A stretch of 64,000 nucleotides of DNA from Nitrospira sp. (GCA_019636835.1 JAHBWU010000002.1:62001-126000); one strand, 5' to 3'; positions 52,198 through 62,397 are shown, counted from the stretch's first letter. Notes: generated from the letters alone by a model not told the origin. Program-made: numbers and translations.

Positions 52198-52511
52198 GAC
52201 CGGTCTGGATAGTCGAGCCACGTTTCTTTTTCGGCAAGATAGCGTGTGCCCTTAAAATTGGCCCGCGTTCTCATGCGAGTGAACCCGGATTCTTGAAGTT
52301 TATCTACTAATTCCTTTACCGCAGCTGCAATGGTCGAGTGTGACCGACTCTCCACAACGAAGGCTTCATACATGATCTTAGCCGAGTATCCAGCCAGAAT
52401 CCGGTTGACCAGGATGGTGCGGTTAAAATAGCGGTCGCTTGGGTCGACTCCTTCAAGCTGATGTTTCTCGACCAATCCTTCTTTCTTAAACATCAGTGGC
52501 AATGTGCTCAT
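52194..52511 (-). CDS. Conserved small protein of unknown function
   Basis: A 105-aa, soluble, basic protein without known motifs. It has a plausible alpha/beta pattern (IMYEAFVVES, then a helix AAVKELVDKLQESGF, then TRMRTRANFKGTRYLAE). The ATG at 52511 has a strong AAGGAAG site. It lies alone on the minus strand, back-to-back with pgsA, and overlaps the hydrolase gene by four bases at the 3' end. Confidence 0.65.
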   Translation of the reverse strand: MSTLPLMFKKEGLVEKHQLEGVDPSDRYFNRTILVNRILAGYSAKIMYEAFVVESRSHSTIAAAVKELVDKLQESGFTRMRTRANFKGTRYLAEKETWLDYPDRS

Positions 52512-52595
52512 GCTTCCTTATCCCTCCGAAATAACAGTTGACGACAAGCCTCGATGAATCAATTATAGGGGGTGATTCGTGCGACCTGCAACTCG

Positions 52596-52624
52596 TTGAC
52601 AAGCGGGGTTTCGGTTATTATGAT
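52596..52624 (+). promoter_or_regulatory. Sigma-70 promoter of pgsA
   Basis: TTGACA (52596-52601) and TATGAT (52619-52624) are separated by the ideal 17 bases. The start would be near 52631, about 35 bases before the pgsA ATG. Confidence 0.75.
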
Positions 52625-52665
52625 GCCTCCCTTCATCCAGCCAGAGGCCCGTCCAGTTCCATCCC

Positions 52666-53208
52666 ATGAACATCCCCAATAGCCTCACGATTCTTCGAAT
52701 CCTCTTGGTCCCTGTCTACATAGGGTTCATGACCTACGGCTCCTATGGGTTCGCACTCCTGACACTACTCGTCGCGGGGCTAACGGATGCCGTTGACGGG
52801 CATCTTGCACGCAAGCTGAATCAGCGGACACGATTGGGGACGTTACTTGATCCTCTCGCAGACAAGCTGCTGCTGACGTCGAGCTTCATCTCGCTGGCGA
52901 TACTGCACCTGGTGCCGTCCTGGCTTGTCATCTTGGTCGTGAGCCGGGACATTATTCTCCTACTGGGGACTGTGGTGGCTCACGTCACCAATACACCGAT
53001 CAATGTGACTCCGACGTTCTTGGGAAAAGGAACGACCCTCCTTCAGTTGAGCTACGTCCTTTTGATTGTTCTCTTGACATGGCGAGGGCTCGACCGCTCA
53101 ATGCTCACTCCACTCGTCGTGCTGATGGTTGGGTTCACCCTCGCTTCAGGGTTACATTACCTTTACAGAGGGTATCGAGACACGAATGCGGCTCCTCCGT
53201 TTGCCTAG
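52666..53208 (+). CDS. pgsA: CDP-diacylglycerol:glycerol-3-phosphate 3-phosphatidyltransferase
   Basis: A 180-aa membrane enzyme of phosphatidylglycerol synthesis. The N-terminus NIPNSLTILRILLVP and the full CDP-alcohol motif (D-G-x2-A-R-x8-G-x3-D-x3-D, within TDAVDGHLARKLNQ and GTLLDPLADK) are typical of PgsA. It is the second CDP-alcohol phosphotransferase in the window; unlike the one at 17787 it has no N-terminal extension and its motif is standard for glycerol phosphate. It is expressed from its own promoter. Confidence 0.93.
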   Translation: MNIPNSLTILRILLVPVYIGFMTYGSYGFALLTLLVAGLTDAVDGHLARKLNQRTRLGTLLDPLADKLLLTSSFISLAILHLVPSWLVILVVSRDIILLLGTVVAHVTNTPINVTPTFLGKGTTLLQLSYVLLIVLLTWRGLDRSMLTPLVVLMVGFTLASGLHYLYRGYRDTNAAPPFA

Positions 53209-53265
53209 CGAATTTTCGTTGCACATACGACCTCTTCAGACGCTCGGTAAATAATTCAATTGTTT

Positions 53266-53294
53266 TTGACAGGTTTCCGACCCACCAGTAGACT
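53266..53294 (+). promoter_or_regulatory. Sigma-70 promoter of pilC
   Basis: TTGACA (53266-53271) and TAGACT (53289-53294) are 17 bases apart, 60 bases before the pilC start codon. Confidence 0.6.
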
Positions 53295-53354
53295 CGCTTC
53301 GTAGTCCTAGTCTTCCGTACAGGAGTTCAGGGAGCCATAACAGGACGAGAATCT

Positions 53355-54569
53355 ATGGCCACATTTGCATATGTTGGGCGGACCAAATCCGGAGGGGTAA
53401 AAAAAGGTGAACTCGTCGCGAAGTCTCGCGACGAAGCGGTGGACCAACTACGCAAACAAAGCGTAGTAGTGACGAGTCTCGAGGAGAAGGCGGCCAAAGA
53501 GGGATTCAGTTTTAAACTCGGAAGCGGAGTAAGTGAAAAGGACTTGGTTGTTTTTACCAGGCAATTCGGGACCATGATCAATGCCGGTTTGCCCTTGATT
53601 CAATGCCTGGAAATCTTATCGACCCAATCGGAGAATGCGGCTCTCAGAAAATCCGTGGGTGAGATCAAAGTCCAGGTCGAGGGAGGTTCGACGTTCTCAG
53701 ACGCCCTCCGCAAGCACCCCAAAATATTCGATGACTTGTATGTCAATATGGTCCATGCAGGTGAAGTGGGAGGGTTGCTGGATACCATTCTTGGTCGTCT
53801 CTCTAAACATATTGAGAAGGCAATGAAGTTGAAGGGGCAAATCAAAAGTGCACTGGTCTATCCTGCCGCCATCGTCGGAATTGCCGGTATCGTTATTACG
53901 GTCCTGATGATTTGGGTTATTCCGGTATTTGAGAAAATGTTTAAAGAAATGTCCGGCGGGAAGATGGCGCTTCCAGGACCGACGCAGCTTGTCATTGACA
54001 TGAGTAATTTCGCACAAGGAAATTGGTACATCATTCTGGGGGTGATCATCGCGGCCGTGGTGGCGGTCAAAAAATACTATGCGACTCCACAAGGCAAGTT
54101 GGCGATCGATAAGCTCTTGCTGAAACTGCCGGTGTTTGGAGATCTCATCAGAAAAGCATCGGTCGCGAAATTCACACGGACGTTGGGGACCTTGCTGGCG
54201 AGCGGCGTTCCGCTGCTGGAGGCATTGACGATTTGCGCGAAGACCTCCGGAAACAAGGTGGTGGAGGGAGCGCTTCTTGATGCCAAAGTCAGTATCAGTG
54301 GAGGGAAGACGATCGCTGAACCGCTCGCCAAAAGCGGGACATTCCCCAAGATGGTGACCCACATGATATCGGTCGGAGAATCGACGGGTGCATTAGATAG
54401 CATGCTCGGGAAAATCGCCGATTTCTACGAAGACGAGGTGGATCAGGCCGTGACGAATCTCACGGCCCTTTTGGAGCCGATGATGATGGTGTTCTTGGGC
54501 GTCACCGTCGGATTTATCGTGGTGGCAATGTATCTGCCGATCTTTACGATGGCGTCCGCTATCGGGTAA
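53355..54569 (+). CDS. pilC: Type IV pilus inner membrane platform protein PilC
   Basis: A 404-aa protein with two type II secretion F domains (about residues 68-190 and 270-395), each ending in hydrophobic helices. Signature segments are FTRQFGTMINAGLPLIQCLEIL and FTRTLGTLLASGVPLLEALTI, with MVHAGEVGGLLD and MISVGESTGALD in matching places. It forms the platform on which the pilus motor turns. pilS and pilR follow, but pilB, pilT and pilin genes are not in the window. Confidence 0.94.
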   Translation: MATFAYVGRTKSGGVKKGELVAKSRDEAVDQLRKQSVVVTSLEEKAAKEGFSFKLGSGVSEKDLVVFTRQFGTMINAGLPLIQCLEILSTQSENAALRKSVGEIKVQVEGGSTFSDALRKHPKIFDDLYVNMVHAGEVGGLLDTILGRLSKHIEKAMKLKGQIKSALVYPAAIVGIAGIVITVLMIWVIPVFEKMFKEMSGGKMALPGPTQLVIDMSNFAQGNWYIILGVIIAAVVAVKKYYATPQGKLAIDKLLLKLPVFGDLIRKASVAKFTRTLGTLLASGVPLLEALTICAKTSGNKVVEGALLDAKVSISGGKTIAEPLAKSGTFPKMVTHMISVGESTGALDSMLGKIADFYEDEVDQAVTNLTALLEPMMMVFLGVTVGFIVVAMYLPIFTMASAIG

Positions 54570-54594
54570 GCAAATAGACGATTCGATATTGCGA

Positions 54595-54633
54595 AGCGGC
54601 TTCGTCCCTTCAAAGGTATGAAGCCGCTGACTT
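54595..54633 (+). terminator. Probable terminator between pilC and pilS
   Basis: A 9-bp stem pairs 54595-54603 (AGCGGCTTC) with 54620-54628 (GAAGCCGCT). A CCTT/AAGG inner stem sits within the loop, and CTTTT follows shortly after. pilS-pilR may therefore have a separate promoter in the 130 bases that follow. Confidence 0.5.
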
Positions 54634-54763
54634 TTCAGTGATCTCCTTTCATCGTTACGACCGCGAGCGACGTACTTTCCAAGACATAACGGTGTCGGCC
54701 GGCACCTCAGCGAAGTCAGGCGCGACGCTATGACGAACCATCTTGTAGGTGAGGTTTCGGTTC

Positions 54764-56458
54764 ATGAGAGGTATCAAAGACAGAATTTACTGGTTGATGG
54801 GATGGCGAGTTGTTCTCGTTACACTTCTTTTGGGATTGTCCCTTGCCTTCGAGGTGACCAAGGGGGAGCGCGTTGAAACGTTCTACGCTCTGATCATTTT
54901 TACCTATGCGGTCACGATTCTCTATTCATTCCTGTTCCGGTGGCTCACTACTCTTCAAGTTCTCGTGCAATTCGCATGGGTCCAGATCGCCGTGGATTTC
55001 ATGCTGGAGACGGTCTTGATCGCAAGAACGGGCGGAATCGAAAGTCCGTTCGCGGTGCTCTACGTCATCAGCGTGACGGTGGCAAGTCTGGTTCCACGTC
55101 GTCGTGTTGGGCTTTTGACCGCCAGTCTCTGCATTATCTTATTTGGAGCACTAACCAATGTGCAGATGTACGGGCTCGCTAAGGTATGGGGATGGTTGCC
55201 TCACGCTCACCTCAGTGCCGCCGAAACGCTCCAGGCATTTGGAGTCTACAGTTTGGCGTTCCTGGTCGTCGGGTTTTTAAGTGGGGCGCTTGCGGATCAG
55301 CTCCGACTGGCCGATCAATCGCTCTGTGAAAAGGAACAGGGACTAAACCGGCTTCAAGCTTTCCATGAGAATATCGTGCACAGTATCAGCAGCGGCGTCT
55401 TTACGACCGACGAGAGGGGCCGGATTACCTCATTCAACCCGGCGGCACAGGAAGCGACAGGCTATAGCTTTGAGCAAGTACAGAGGCGTCCCTGGCGGGA
55501 GGTGTTTAATTGGCATCCTAGTCAGTCTGAAGAGGATCGCATGCAGGAGGTGTCCGCCAACATGCGGTTCGAAGTGGAGTGCAAGCGGTCCGACGGCAAT
55601 CGGTTGATCCTCGGCATGACGCTCGCGCCTTTGCACGAGCTAGGAGAAAAGACGGGACTGGTGGGAGTGTTCAAAGATCTCACTCAGATCCGTGACCTTG
55701 AAGAAGAAATGCGTCGGAAGGAATGGTTGGCCAGTCTGGGGGAAATGTCGGCGGGGATGGCGCATGAAATCAGGAATCCCTTGGGCGCGTTGGCCGGAGC
55801 GATGCAAATGCTTCGAAAGGATCTCCAGGCCGATGACACCAGCCAACGCTTGATGGACATCGCGGTTCGGGAAGCGACCCGGTTGGATACCATCATCACG
55901 GAGTTTCTCCAGTATGCCAGGCCACCCGCACTGAATTTGGCGGAGTACGATTTAAACAAAGTCCTTGCTGAGACTCTTGATCTGGTACAACATGAAGCAC
56001 GAAGTCGAACGAACATCAGCATCGCGTCTGTTCCGTGCACCGGGGCTTTGCCCGCGCAAGTGGATCAGGATCAAATGAAACAAGTGTTCTGGAATCTAGC
56101 GGTGAACGCCTTCGATGCCATGCCCAAGGGTGGGCAACTGACGATTGCAACCGGATGCAGAAAGGTCGACGTCGCTGGGCGAAAAGCTGAGGTGGTAGAG
56201 ATCTCATTCCATGATACTGGGAAAGGCATCTCAAAGCACAATCTCAGCAAAATTTTTCTCCCATTTTTTACCACCAAAAAGCGAGGCTCTGGGTTGGGGT
56301 TGGCCGCAGTCCATCGCATCGTCGATCTTCACGGAGGGTGGATCAAAGTGGAAAGCGAGGAAGGGCAAGGAACGCGATTTGGAGTCTGCTTGCCTCGTAC
56401 GGCGGATTCAGGAGTGCGGCTTTGGCACGAAGGTAGAGAACCGTGGAAAAGATCCTAG
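54764..56458 (+). CDS. pilS: PilS-type sensor histidine kinase with PAS domain
   Basis: A 564-aa membrane kinase. The N-terminal third has about six hydrophobic helices, as in PilS. A PAS domain follows (about residues 200-310, beginning NIVHSISSGVFTTDERGRI), then HisKA with the phospho-acceptor in GMAHEIRNPLGAL and HATPase motifs FWNLAVNAFDAM, FHDTGKGIS and KRGSGLGLA. It should phosphorylate PilR. The ATG at 54764 has GGTGAGG nine bases upstream. It overlaps pilR by 16 bases. Confidence 0.9.
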   Translation: MRGIKDRIYWLMGWRVVLVTLLLGLSLAFEVTKGERVETFYALIIFTYAVTILYSFLFRWLTTLQVLVQFAWVQIAVDFMLETVLIARTGGIESPFAVLYVISVTVASLVPRRRVGLLTASLCIILFGALTNVQMYGLAKVWGWLPHAHLSAAETLQAFGVYSLAFLVVGFLSGALADQLRLADQSLCEKEQGLNRLQAFHENIVHSISSGVFTTDERGRITSFNPAAQEATGYSFEQVQRRPWREVFNWHPSQSEEDRMQEVSANMRFEVECKRSDGNRLILGMTLAPLHELGEKTGLVGVFKDLTQIRDLEEEMRRKEWLASLGEMSAGMAHEIRNPLGALAGAMQMLRKDLQADDTSQRLMDIAVREATRLDTIITEFLQYARPPALNLAEYDLNKVLAETLDLVQHEARSRTNISIASVPCTGALPAQVDQDQMKQVFWNLAVNAFDAMPKGGQLTIATGCRKVDVAGRKAEVVEISFHDTGKGISKHNLSKIFLPFFTTKKRGSGLGLAAVHRIVDLHGGWIKVESEEGQGTRFGVCLPRTADSGVRLWHEGREPWKRS

Positions 56459-57828
56459 TCGTTGATGACGAACAAAGTTTGCGCGATGTATTGAGCATCA
56501 TGCTCAAACGGGCCGGGTATGCCGTGACCAGTGCCATGGATGGCGAAGAAGCCATCGAGCTTCTGAACAGGGAAATCTTTGATCTGGTCATCACCGATTT
56601 GCGGATGCCGAAGATCGATGGAATGGAGGTCCTTAAGGCCGTCAAGTCCGCCTCGCCGGAAACAGTCGTGCTGATCATTACGGCCTTTGCCACCGCGGAT
56701 TCCGCCGTCGAGGCCATGAAACAGGGTGCGTACGACTATCTGACCAAGCCGTTCCAAGTCGATGAAGTCCAGTTGATCATCCGGAATGCACTTGAAAAGC
56801 GGCGCCTCACGACCGAGAACATGCTTCTCAAGCGAGAGATGGCGAGTCAGTCGTCATTCGCGCAGCTGGTCGGTCAAAGCGAAGCGATGCAGAAGGTGTT
56901 CGATGTCGTACGGAAAGTCGCTGACTCGAAAAGCAATGTCCTCATCTGCGGCGAAAGTGGAACGGGAAAAGAATTGGTTGCGCGAGCGATTCATTACAAC
57001 AGCGCCAGAAGCGTCCTCCCCTTTGTGGCCGTGAACTGCAGTGCGGTGCCGGAAACTTTGTTGGAGAGTGAGCTGTTCGGCCACATGAAGGGATCGTTCA
57101 CCGGAGCGATCTCGAATAAAGCAGGGCTGTTCGAAATCGCCGACGGAGGGACCATTTTCCTCGACGAGATCGGCGATACGACCCCGACGATTCAAGTGAA
57201 GCTGCTGCGTGTCATCCAAGAACGGGAGTTTCGGCGGGTGGGCGGCAATCAAGACGTCAAAGTCGACGTACGTGTGGTGGCCGCCACCAACAAGGATCTC
57301 GAGCAAGCGGTTGCGGAAGGGGCGTTTCGAGAAGACCTGTATTATCGTTTGGATGTGATTCCTATACGGCTTCCTCCCTTGCGCATGCGTGCCGGCGATA
57401 TTCCTTTACTGGTCAATCACTTTCTGGAACGGTTTTCAAAGGAGAGCGGTAAACCCAAACCCATGATCAGCCCAGAGGCGATGCATGTCTTGCTGGGGCA
57501 TGAATGGCGCGGGAACGTCCGTGAGTTGGAAAATCTGATCGAACGGGTCGTCGCATTCTCGACGGAAGGGCCGGTGACCGATACCGAGGTGCGCGGATGG
57601 CTTCATCGACCCACGACGCAGTCGCAACAACCGGCGCTGCCTCTGGATCTGACTGACGAAGGGTTGGATCTCGAAGGGCTCATCAACGGAATCGAAAAGG
57701 ATCTATTGCTGAAGGCGCTCGAACGATCGAAGTGGGTCAAAAAGAGAGCCGCGCGGATGCTCCGTCTGAACACCAGATCGTTTCGGTATCGCTTGGAGAA
57801 GTATGCTATAAAAGGAGGTCGTGACTAA
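56443..57828 (+). CDS. pilR: PilR-type sigma-54-dependent response regulator
   Basis: A 461-aa NtrC-family activator. The receiver domain has phospho-acceptor Asp52 (VITDLRMP) and Lys102 region (YLTKPF). The AAA+ domain has Walker A GESGTGKE, the sigma-54 loop GSFTGA, Walker [12 protein letters not shown] and the R-finger segment. A C-terminal Fis-type helix-turn-helix ends in [22 protein letters not shown]. It normally drives pilin gene transcription. It overlaps pilS by 16 bases and ispE by eight. Confidence 0.93.
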   Translation: MEKILVVDDEQSLRDVLSIMLKRAGYAVTSAMDGEEAIELLNREIFDLVITDLRMPKIDGMEVLKAVKSASPETVVLIITAFATADSAVEAMKQGAYDYLTKPFQVDEVQLIIRNALEKRRLTTENMLLKREMASQSSFAQLVGQSEAMQKVFDVVRKVADSKSNVLICGESGTGKELVARAIHYNSARSVLPFVAVNCSAVPETLLESELFGHMKGSFTGAISNKAGLFEIADGGTIFLDEIGDTTPTIQVKLLRVIQEREFRRVGGNQDVKVDVRVVAATNKDLEQAVAEGAFREDLYYRLDVIPIRLPPLRMRAGDIPLLVNHFLERFSKESGKPKPMISPEAMHVLLGHEWRGNVRELENLIERVVAFSTEGPVTDTEVRGWLHRPTTQSQQPALPLDLTDEGLDLEGLINGIEKDLLLKALERSKWVKKRAARMLRLNTRSFRYRLEKYAIKGGRD

Positions 57829-58804
57829 CCCTGTTTCCCGATCAATCGTCTTACCTGCGTCCATTACCGTTTTCGTCCCAGCCAAGATCAACCTCGTCCT
57901 TCGTATTCTGGACCGTCGACCTGACGGTTATCACAATCTTTGGTCTCTGATGCAGACCGTACAGTTAGAGGACGAACTCGCGCTTTCCCTTAGCAACAGT
58001 CATTCGACCATCACCTTGCGATGCGATGAGTCTTCCTTAAAGACGGATCCTTCCAACCTGGTCTATCGTGCCGCTGCGGCAGTACTTGAACAGAGCGGAC
58101 AGACTGTTGGACTGGACATGGTCCTCGCAAAACGAATTCCGATGGGGGCTGGGTTGGGAGGGGGGAGCAGTGACGCCGCGGCGACTATTATCGGGCTGAA
58201 CCGATTATTGAGTTTGGGATGGTCGAGGGAGAAGATGGCTCACGTTGGTCAAGCACTCGGAAGCGATGTCCCGTTCTTCTTTTTCGCTCCTTCTGCGATT
58301 GTAGAAGGGCGAGGTGAAAAGGTAGCGCCAGTGCGAATCAAGGGGAACCGATGGGTCGTCCTGGTTAATCCGGGGTTTCCGGTCGAAACAAAGTGGGCGT
58401 ATCAGCAGCTTTCTGTAAACCGCACAGGGGTACAGCCGCTTTCGGATGTGCATGCGGGGCTGGGGAAAGCATCTGAGCTCTCATGGGAAGAAGTGCTCCA
58501 AGCCGCCGAAAACGATTTTGAAGCCACGGTGTTCAAGGCTCACCCTGTCCTTCACAAAATCAAGCAGAAGCTTCTCGCTGAGGGGGCCGAGACGGCTCTA
58601 TTGTCGGGGAGCGGAGCAACGGTCTTTGGGGTGTTTCGTGATGAGACGACAGCTCGGCGGGCCGAGATCGAGTTTCGGACCGAACCTCACGTCAAGGTCT
58701 ATACCGTTTCCACCCCCCCACTGACCCCTGGCCGTAGTGGACAAGCGTTCCATGATCGTTTGTTGACAGATGCCAGCAATTTCCGATACAGTTTCACCCT
58801 TTGA
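57821..58804 (+). CDS. ispE: 4-diphosphocytidyl-2-C-methyl-D-erythritol kinase
   Basis: A 327-aa GHMP kinase of the non-mevalonate isoprenoid pathway. Motif 1 reads FVPAKINLVLRILDRRPDGYHNL, the ATP loop is PMGAGLGGGSSDAAATI and the third motif is ALLSGSGATVFGVF. It is about 35 residues longer than usual, mainly at the C-terminus. The GTG start has AAAGGAGGT just upstream, inside the pilR end, so it is coupled to the pil regulators without functional relation. Confidence 0.93.
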   Translation: MTNPVSRSIVLPASITVFVPAKINLVLRILDRRPDGYHNLWSLMQTVQLEDELALSLSNSHSTITLRCDESSLKTDPSNLVYRAAAAVLEQSGQTVGLDMVLAKRIPMGAGLGGGSSDAAATIIGLNRLLSLGWSREKMAHVGQALGSDVPFFFFAPSAIVEGRGEKVAPVRIKGNRWVVLVNPGFPVETKWAYQQLSVNRTGVQPLSDVHAGLGKASELSWEEVLQAAENDFEATVFKAHPVLHKIKQKLLAEGAETALLSGSGATVFGVFRDETTARRAEIEFRTEPHVKVYTVSTPPLTPGRSGQAFHDRLLTDASNFRYSFTL

Positions 58805-58935
58805 TTGGCTTCGCCGGTAGTGTGTACATCGAACGAGAGAGTTGGCCTACACAAGGCCGACGCCGATCACCGCTCAAGAACCACTAGAGAATCCAATACG
58901 TTATAGATAGAAAGATAACGGTTCAGGAAAGTCCG

Positions 58936-59877
58936 ATGAACAGGGAACTGAAAATTTTCTCTGGGAACGCCAATCTTGCGCTTGCCCATGAAATTTGCGC
59001 CTATCTTGGGCAGAAGTTGGGTGAGGCAACGGTCTCGTCTTTCAGCGATGGAGAAATTCGGGTCAAGATCGATGAAAACGTGCGTGGCGCCGATGTGTTC
59101 GTTGTGCAGTCCTGTTGCCAACCAGTCAACGATTCCTTGATGGAGTTGCTGATCATCATTGATGCGCTGAAACGTTCCTCAGCCAATCGTATCACGGCCG
59201 TCATCCCCTATTTCGGATATGCTCGTCAGGACCGCAAGGATCAACCGCGTGTTCCCATCACCGCAAAGTTGGTCGCAGATTTGATGACCACCGCCGGAGC
59301 CGATCGTGTTTTATCGATGGATCTTCACGCCGGACAAATCCAGGGGTTTTTCAATGTGCCGGTCGATCACTTGTATGCGCTACCGGTTCTGCTGGATTAT
59401 ATCGTGAAGAAACAAATCACTGATTTGGTCGTCGTCTCTCCCGATGCCGGCGGTGTGGAGAGGGCCAGAGCGTTTGCCAAACGCCTTCAGGCCAACCTGG
59501 CTATCATCGACAAGCGACGCGAGGGTCCGAACCAAGCGCAAATTATGAACATCATTGGGGATGTGCAAGGGAAAAGCGTGTTGCTCCTTGATGATATGAT
59601 CGATACGGCGGGCACCATTGTCCAAGGGGCTCAGGCCTGTCTTGATCACGGCGCTCGCGACGTGATCACGGCCTGCACGCACGCAGTGCTGTCGGGGCCG
59701 GCTCTGGAACGGTTACAGGCGTCGTGTCTCTCCGAAGTGGTGGTGACCAACACGATTCCGCTGCGAGGGAAAGAATTGGCCTGTCCGAAGTTGCATCAAT
59801 TGTCGGTGGCGCCGCTGCTGGGCGAAGCCATCAGACGGATCCATGAAGATGAGTCGGTGAGTTCACTATTTGCCTAA
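58936..59877 (+). CDS. prs: Ribose-phosphate pyrophosphokinase
   Basis: A 313-aa class I PRPP synthetase. [16 protein letters not shown], the ATP flag region [17 protein letters not shown], the metal site [13 protein letters not shown] and the PRPP loop [11 protein letters not shown] are all present. It makes PRPP for nucleotide, His and Trp synthesis. The 131 bases upstream hold a GTTGGCCT/AGGCCGAC hairpin but no tRNA. It heads a housekeeping run prs-rplY-pth-ychF, a widely conserved order. Confidence 0.96.
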   Translation: MNRELKIFSGNANLALAHEICAYLGQKLGEATVSSFSDGEIRVKIDENVRGADVFVVQSCCQPVNDSLMELLIIIDALKRSSANRITAVIPYFGYARQDRKDQPRVPITAKLVADLMTTAGADRVLSMDLHAGQIQGFFNVPVDHLYALPVLLDYIVKKQITDLVVVSPDAGGVERARAFAKRLQANLAIIDKRREGPNQAQIMNIIGDVQGKSVLLLDDMIDTAGTIVQGAQACLDHGARDVITACTHAVLSGPALERLQASCLSEVVVTNTIPLRGKELACPKLHQLSVAPLLGEAIRRIHEDESVSSLFA

Positions 59878-59927
59878 GCCGTTATCGACTGGGCGCTGGG
59901 TAAGAAGTAGAGGAGCGGAGGAAGATC

Positions 59928-60710
59928 ATGAAATTCGATTTGACAGTGGCAGTAAGAGAAGAAGCAGGGAAAGGAGCCGCGCGGTCTATGCGGCGGGCGG
60001 GAAAAATCCCGGCCGTGCTTTACGGCCAAGGGGAATGTCTCTTGCTGACCGTCAATCCAGAAGAATTAGTTAAGATCCTCAAGTCTCATGCGGGCAGCAC
60101 CGCGCTCATTTCACTCACGGTGAACGGAGCAAAGTCCAAACCGAATCGCACGGCCCTCTTACGCGACTATCAGGTCGACCCGGTGACCGGGGCCGTCCTG
60201 CACGCGGACCTCTTTGAGATTTCCATGAGCAAGCCGATTCGGGTGAAGGTTCCGATCAAAGTCATCGGTGGGATCCCGGCTGGCGTCAAAGAGGGCGGTG
60301 TGCTGCACCACAACATGCGCGATGTGCACCTTGAATGTCTTCCAGCCGTTCTGCCTGATCACATAGAAATCGACGCGTCGGCATTGACCATCGGCAGCGG
60401 CATTCATGTGAAAGAGATCGGAGCGCACGAGGGTGTCCGTTTCTTGGATGATGCCGATCAGATGGTCGTCAGCGTCGCGGCACCGATGTCGGATGCCAAA
60501 CTCGAAGCCTTGCTCACCAGCGCCGCGGGTACGGCAGGAGAGACCGAAGTCATGGCAAAGGGCAAGGAAGTGGCTGGGGCTGAGGGGACCGGCGCCGAAC
60601 CAGCCAAAGCCGGTGCGGCAGCGCCTGCCGGTGAAGCGAAGGGCGGCGAGAAGAAAGAAGCCGCAGCCGCTCCAAAGGCTGAAAAGAAAGAAGCTGAAAA
60701 GAAGAAGTAA
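59928..60710 (+). CDS. rplY: Large ribosomal subunit protein bL25, CTC form
   Basis: A 260-aa long-form bL25 (CTC type). Residues about 1-95 are the 5S rRNA-binding domain (GKGAARSMRRAGKIPAVLYG), and residues about 96-190 form the TL5 beta-domain (PIKVIGGIPAGVKEGGVLHHNMRDVHLE). The last 60 residues are an Ala/Lys/Glu/Gly-rich low-complexity tail, which is common but long here. GGAGGAAG precedes the ATG. pth starts three bases after the stop. Confidence 0.94.
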   Translation: MKFDLTVAVREEAGKGAARSMRRAGKIPAVLYGQGECLLLTVNPEELVKILKSHAGSTALISLTVNGAKSKPNRTALLRDYQVDPVTGAVLHADLFEISMSKPIRVKVPIKVIGGIPAGVKEGGVLHHNMRDVHLECLPAVLPDHIEIDASALTIGSGIHVKEIGAHEGVRFLDDADQMVVSVAAPMSDAKLEALLTSAAGTAGETEVMAKGKEVAGAEGTGAEPAKAGAAAPAGEAKGGEKKEAAAAPKAEKKEAEKKK

Positions 60711-60712
60711 CG

Positions 60713-61306
60713 TTGCACCTGCTCGTTGGACTGGGCAATCCCGGAAAGGCCTACGCCCAGACCCGTCACAACGTCGGCATGTGGGTCATCGAGCGGGCTG
60801 CCGCTCGATGGTCGATCCGACTCTCACTGCGCGGCACAGCTCAACGAGGTTCCGGACGGCTCGGCGGAGAATTGGTCGAGTTGGCCGGCTTGCTCGACTG
60901 GATGAATATTTCCGGTCCTCCGCTGAAAGGACTCCTACGTAAGTTCGATCTCACAACCAACGAACTCATCATCGTGCACGACGATCTGGACTTGGAACCA
61001 GGCCGGCTGCGGATTAAGCTTGCCGGTGGTCATGGGGGACACAACGGGATCAAATCCGTCATCGACGCGCTTGGAACTCCGCAATTCGTGAGATTGAAGA
61101 TCGGGATCGGCCGCCCTGCTCCGGGACAAGATTCCGCCGACTATGTCTTAGAGCCGGTGACGAAGGATGAGATGGCTGTCTTTGAGCCCTGCCTGGAGAG
61201 GGCAGTGGACGCACTGGAATGTCTGGTCCATCGCGGAGCGGAAGTGGCAATGAATCAATTTAATGTCAGAGAGAAGGTTGCTAGCGAAGGAGAGGACACG
61301 AACTAA
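60713..61306 (+). CDS. pth: Peptidyl-tRNA hydrolase
   Basis: A 197-aa Pth enzyme that recycles stalled peptidyl-tRNA. GLGNPGKAYAQTRHNVG holds the catalytic His and Asn, and VHDDLDLEPGRLRIKLAGGHGGHNGIKS holds the catalytic Asp and the substrate loop. The TTG start is the only one that keeps the N-terminal motif intact. The stop overlaps the ychF start by one base. Confidence 0.94.
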   Translation: MHLLVGLGNPGKAYAQTRHNVGMWVIERAAARWSIRLSLRGTAQRGSGRLGGELVELAGLLDWMNISGPPLKGLLRKFDLTTNELIIVHDDLDLEPGRLRIKLAGGHGGHNGIKSVIDALGTPQFVRLKIGIGRPAPGQDSADYVLEPVTKDEMAVFEPCLERAVDALECLVHRGAEVAMNQFNVREKVASEGEDTN

Positions 61307-62397
61307 TGGGTCTCTGTTGCGGCATGATCGGTCTTCCGAACGTCGGCAAGACGACGGTCTTCAATGCGCTGACCGGCGGCGGCGCCCTGGCAGCGAACTA
61401 TCCGTTTGCGACCGTGGATCCAAACACCGGCATCGCCCTGGTGCCGGACCCTCGTCTCATCAAACTGACGGAGAGCTTCATCTCAAAGAAAACCACCTAC
61501 AGCACGTTGGAAGTGCGGGACATTGCAGGACTCGTCGAAGGGGCCAGCAAAGGCGAAGGCCTCGGCAACCAATTTCTTGGCCACATCCGAGAAGTGGATG
61601 CGCTTCTTCACGTGGTCCGCTGTTTTCAGAGCACCGATGTTGTTCACGTCAGCGGCGGGATTGATCCGCTTCGTGACATCGGCGTGATCGAAACTGAACT
61701 TATGTTGTCCGATCTGGAGACACTGGATCGGCGGAAACAGAAGACTGAGAAGAAAGTTCGGGCCGGCGATAAAAAAGCTGCGTTTGAAGTGGAGTTTCTC
61801 GCCAAGCTCATTGGATTACTTGACAAAGGCGAATGGTTGGGCAATCGGGAATATACAGCGGAAGAACGGGTAGTCCTTAACGAATGTCAATTGCTCTCAG
61901 CCAAACCGGTTCTGTTTGTCGCAAACGTGTCCGAAGGAAAGAATGCGGACGAGGCCATGGTGCAGACAGTGCGCGAGTTTGCGGCCAAGCGCGGGGCCAG
62001 AGTCGTGACCATCTGCGGACAGCTGGAAGCCGAGCTGTCGTCATTGCCTGAGAGTGAACGGGCGGACTTCCTGAACGAAATGGGGCTCACCGAGTCGGGA
62101 CTCGTCCGATTGACACGAGAAGCCTATACCCTGCTGGACCTGGTTACCTTCTTCACCGCCGGCGAGATCGAATCCCGCGCCTGGCCGATTCCGAGAGGCA
62201 CCAAGGCGCCGCAAGCGGCCGGCAAGATCCACTCTGACATGGAACGGGGTTTCATCCGTGCCGAGGTTTACCACTACGATGATCTGTTGGCCTGTGGGTC
62301 GGAAGCGAAGGTAAAGGAAAAAGGGTTGTTCCGCCTAGAAGGCAAAGACTACGTCATCAAAGAAGCGGATATCGTGTATTTTAGGTTCAACGTTTAG
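61306..62397 (+). CDS. ychF: Ribosome-associated ATPase YchF (OLA1 family)
   Basis: A 363-aa P-loop protein. G1 is GLPNVGKTTVFNAL, G3 is VRDIAGLVEGA and the degenerate NKxD position is NVSE, which explains ATP preference in this family. A coiled-coil insertion (KKVRAGDKKAA region) and a C-terminal TGS domain (about 280-363, FFTAGEIESRAW onward) complete it. It is the last gene of the prs-rplY-pth-ychF run. Confidence 0.95.
   Translation: MGLCCGMIGLPNVGKTTVFNALTGGGALAANYPFATVDPNTGIALVPDPRLIKLTESFISKKTTYSTLEVRDIAGLVEGASKGEGLGNQFLGHIREVDALLHVVRCFQSTDVVHVSGGIDPLRDIGVIETELMLSDLETLDRRKQKTEKKVRAGDKKAAFEVEFLAKLIGLLDKGEWLGNREYTAEERVVLNECQLLSAKPVLFVANVSEGKNADEAMVQTVREFAAKRGARVVTICGQLEAELSSLPESERADFLNEMGLTESGLVRLTREAYTLLDLVTFFTAGEIESRAWPIPRGTKAPQAAGKIHSDMERGFIRAEVYHYDDLLACGSEAKVKEKGLFRLEGKDYVIKEADIVYFRFNV

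Noticed and set aside
57088-57120. GSFTGA in place of GAFTGA in PilR
   Set aside because: Ser at this place is common among PilR-type activators as far as I recall, so it is not a sign of lost sigma-54 activity.
58805-58935. Possible tRNA or terminator between ispE and prs
   Set aside because: A GTTGGCCT/AGGCCGAC hairpin is present, but there is no cloverleaf, no TTC arm, no CCA and no T run after the stem.
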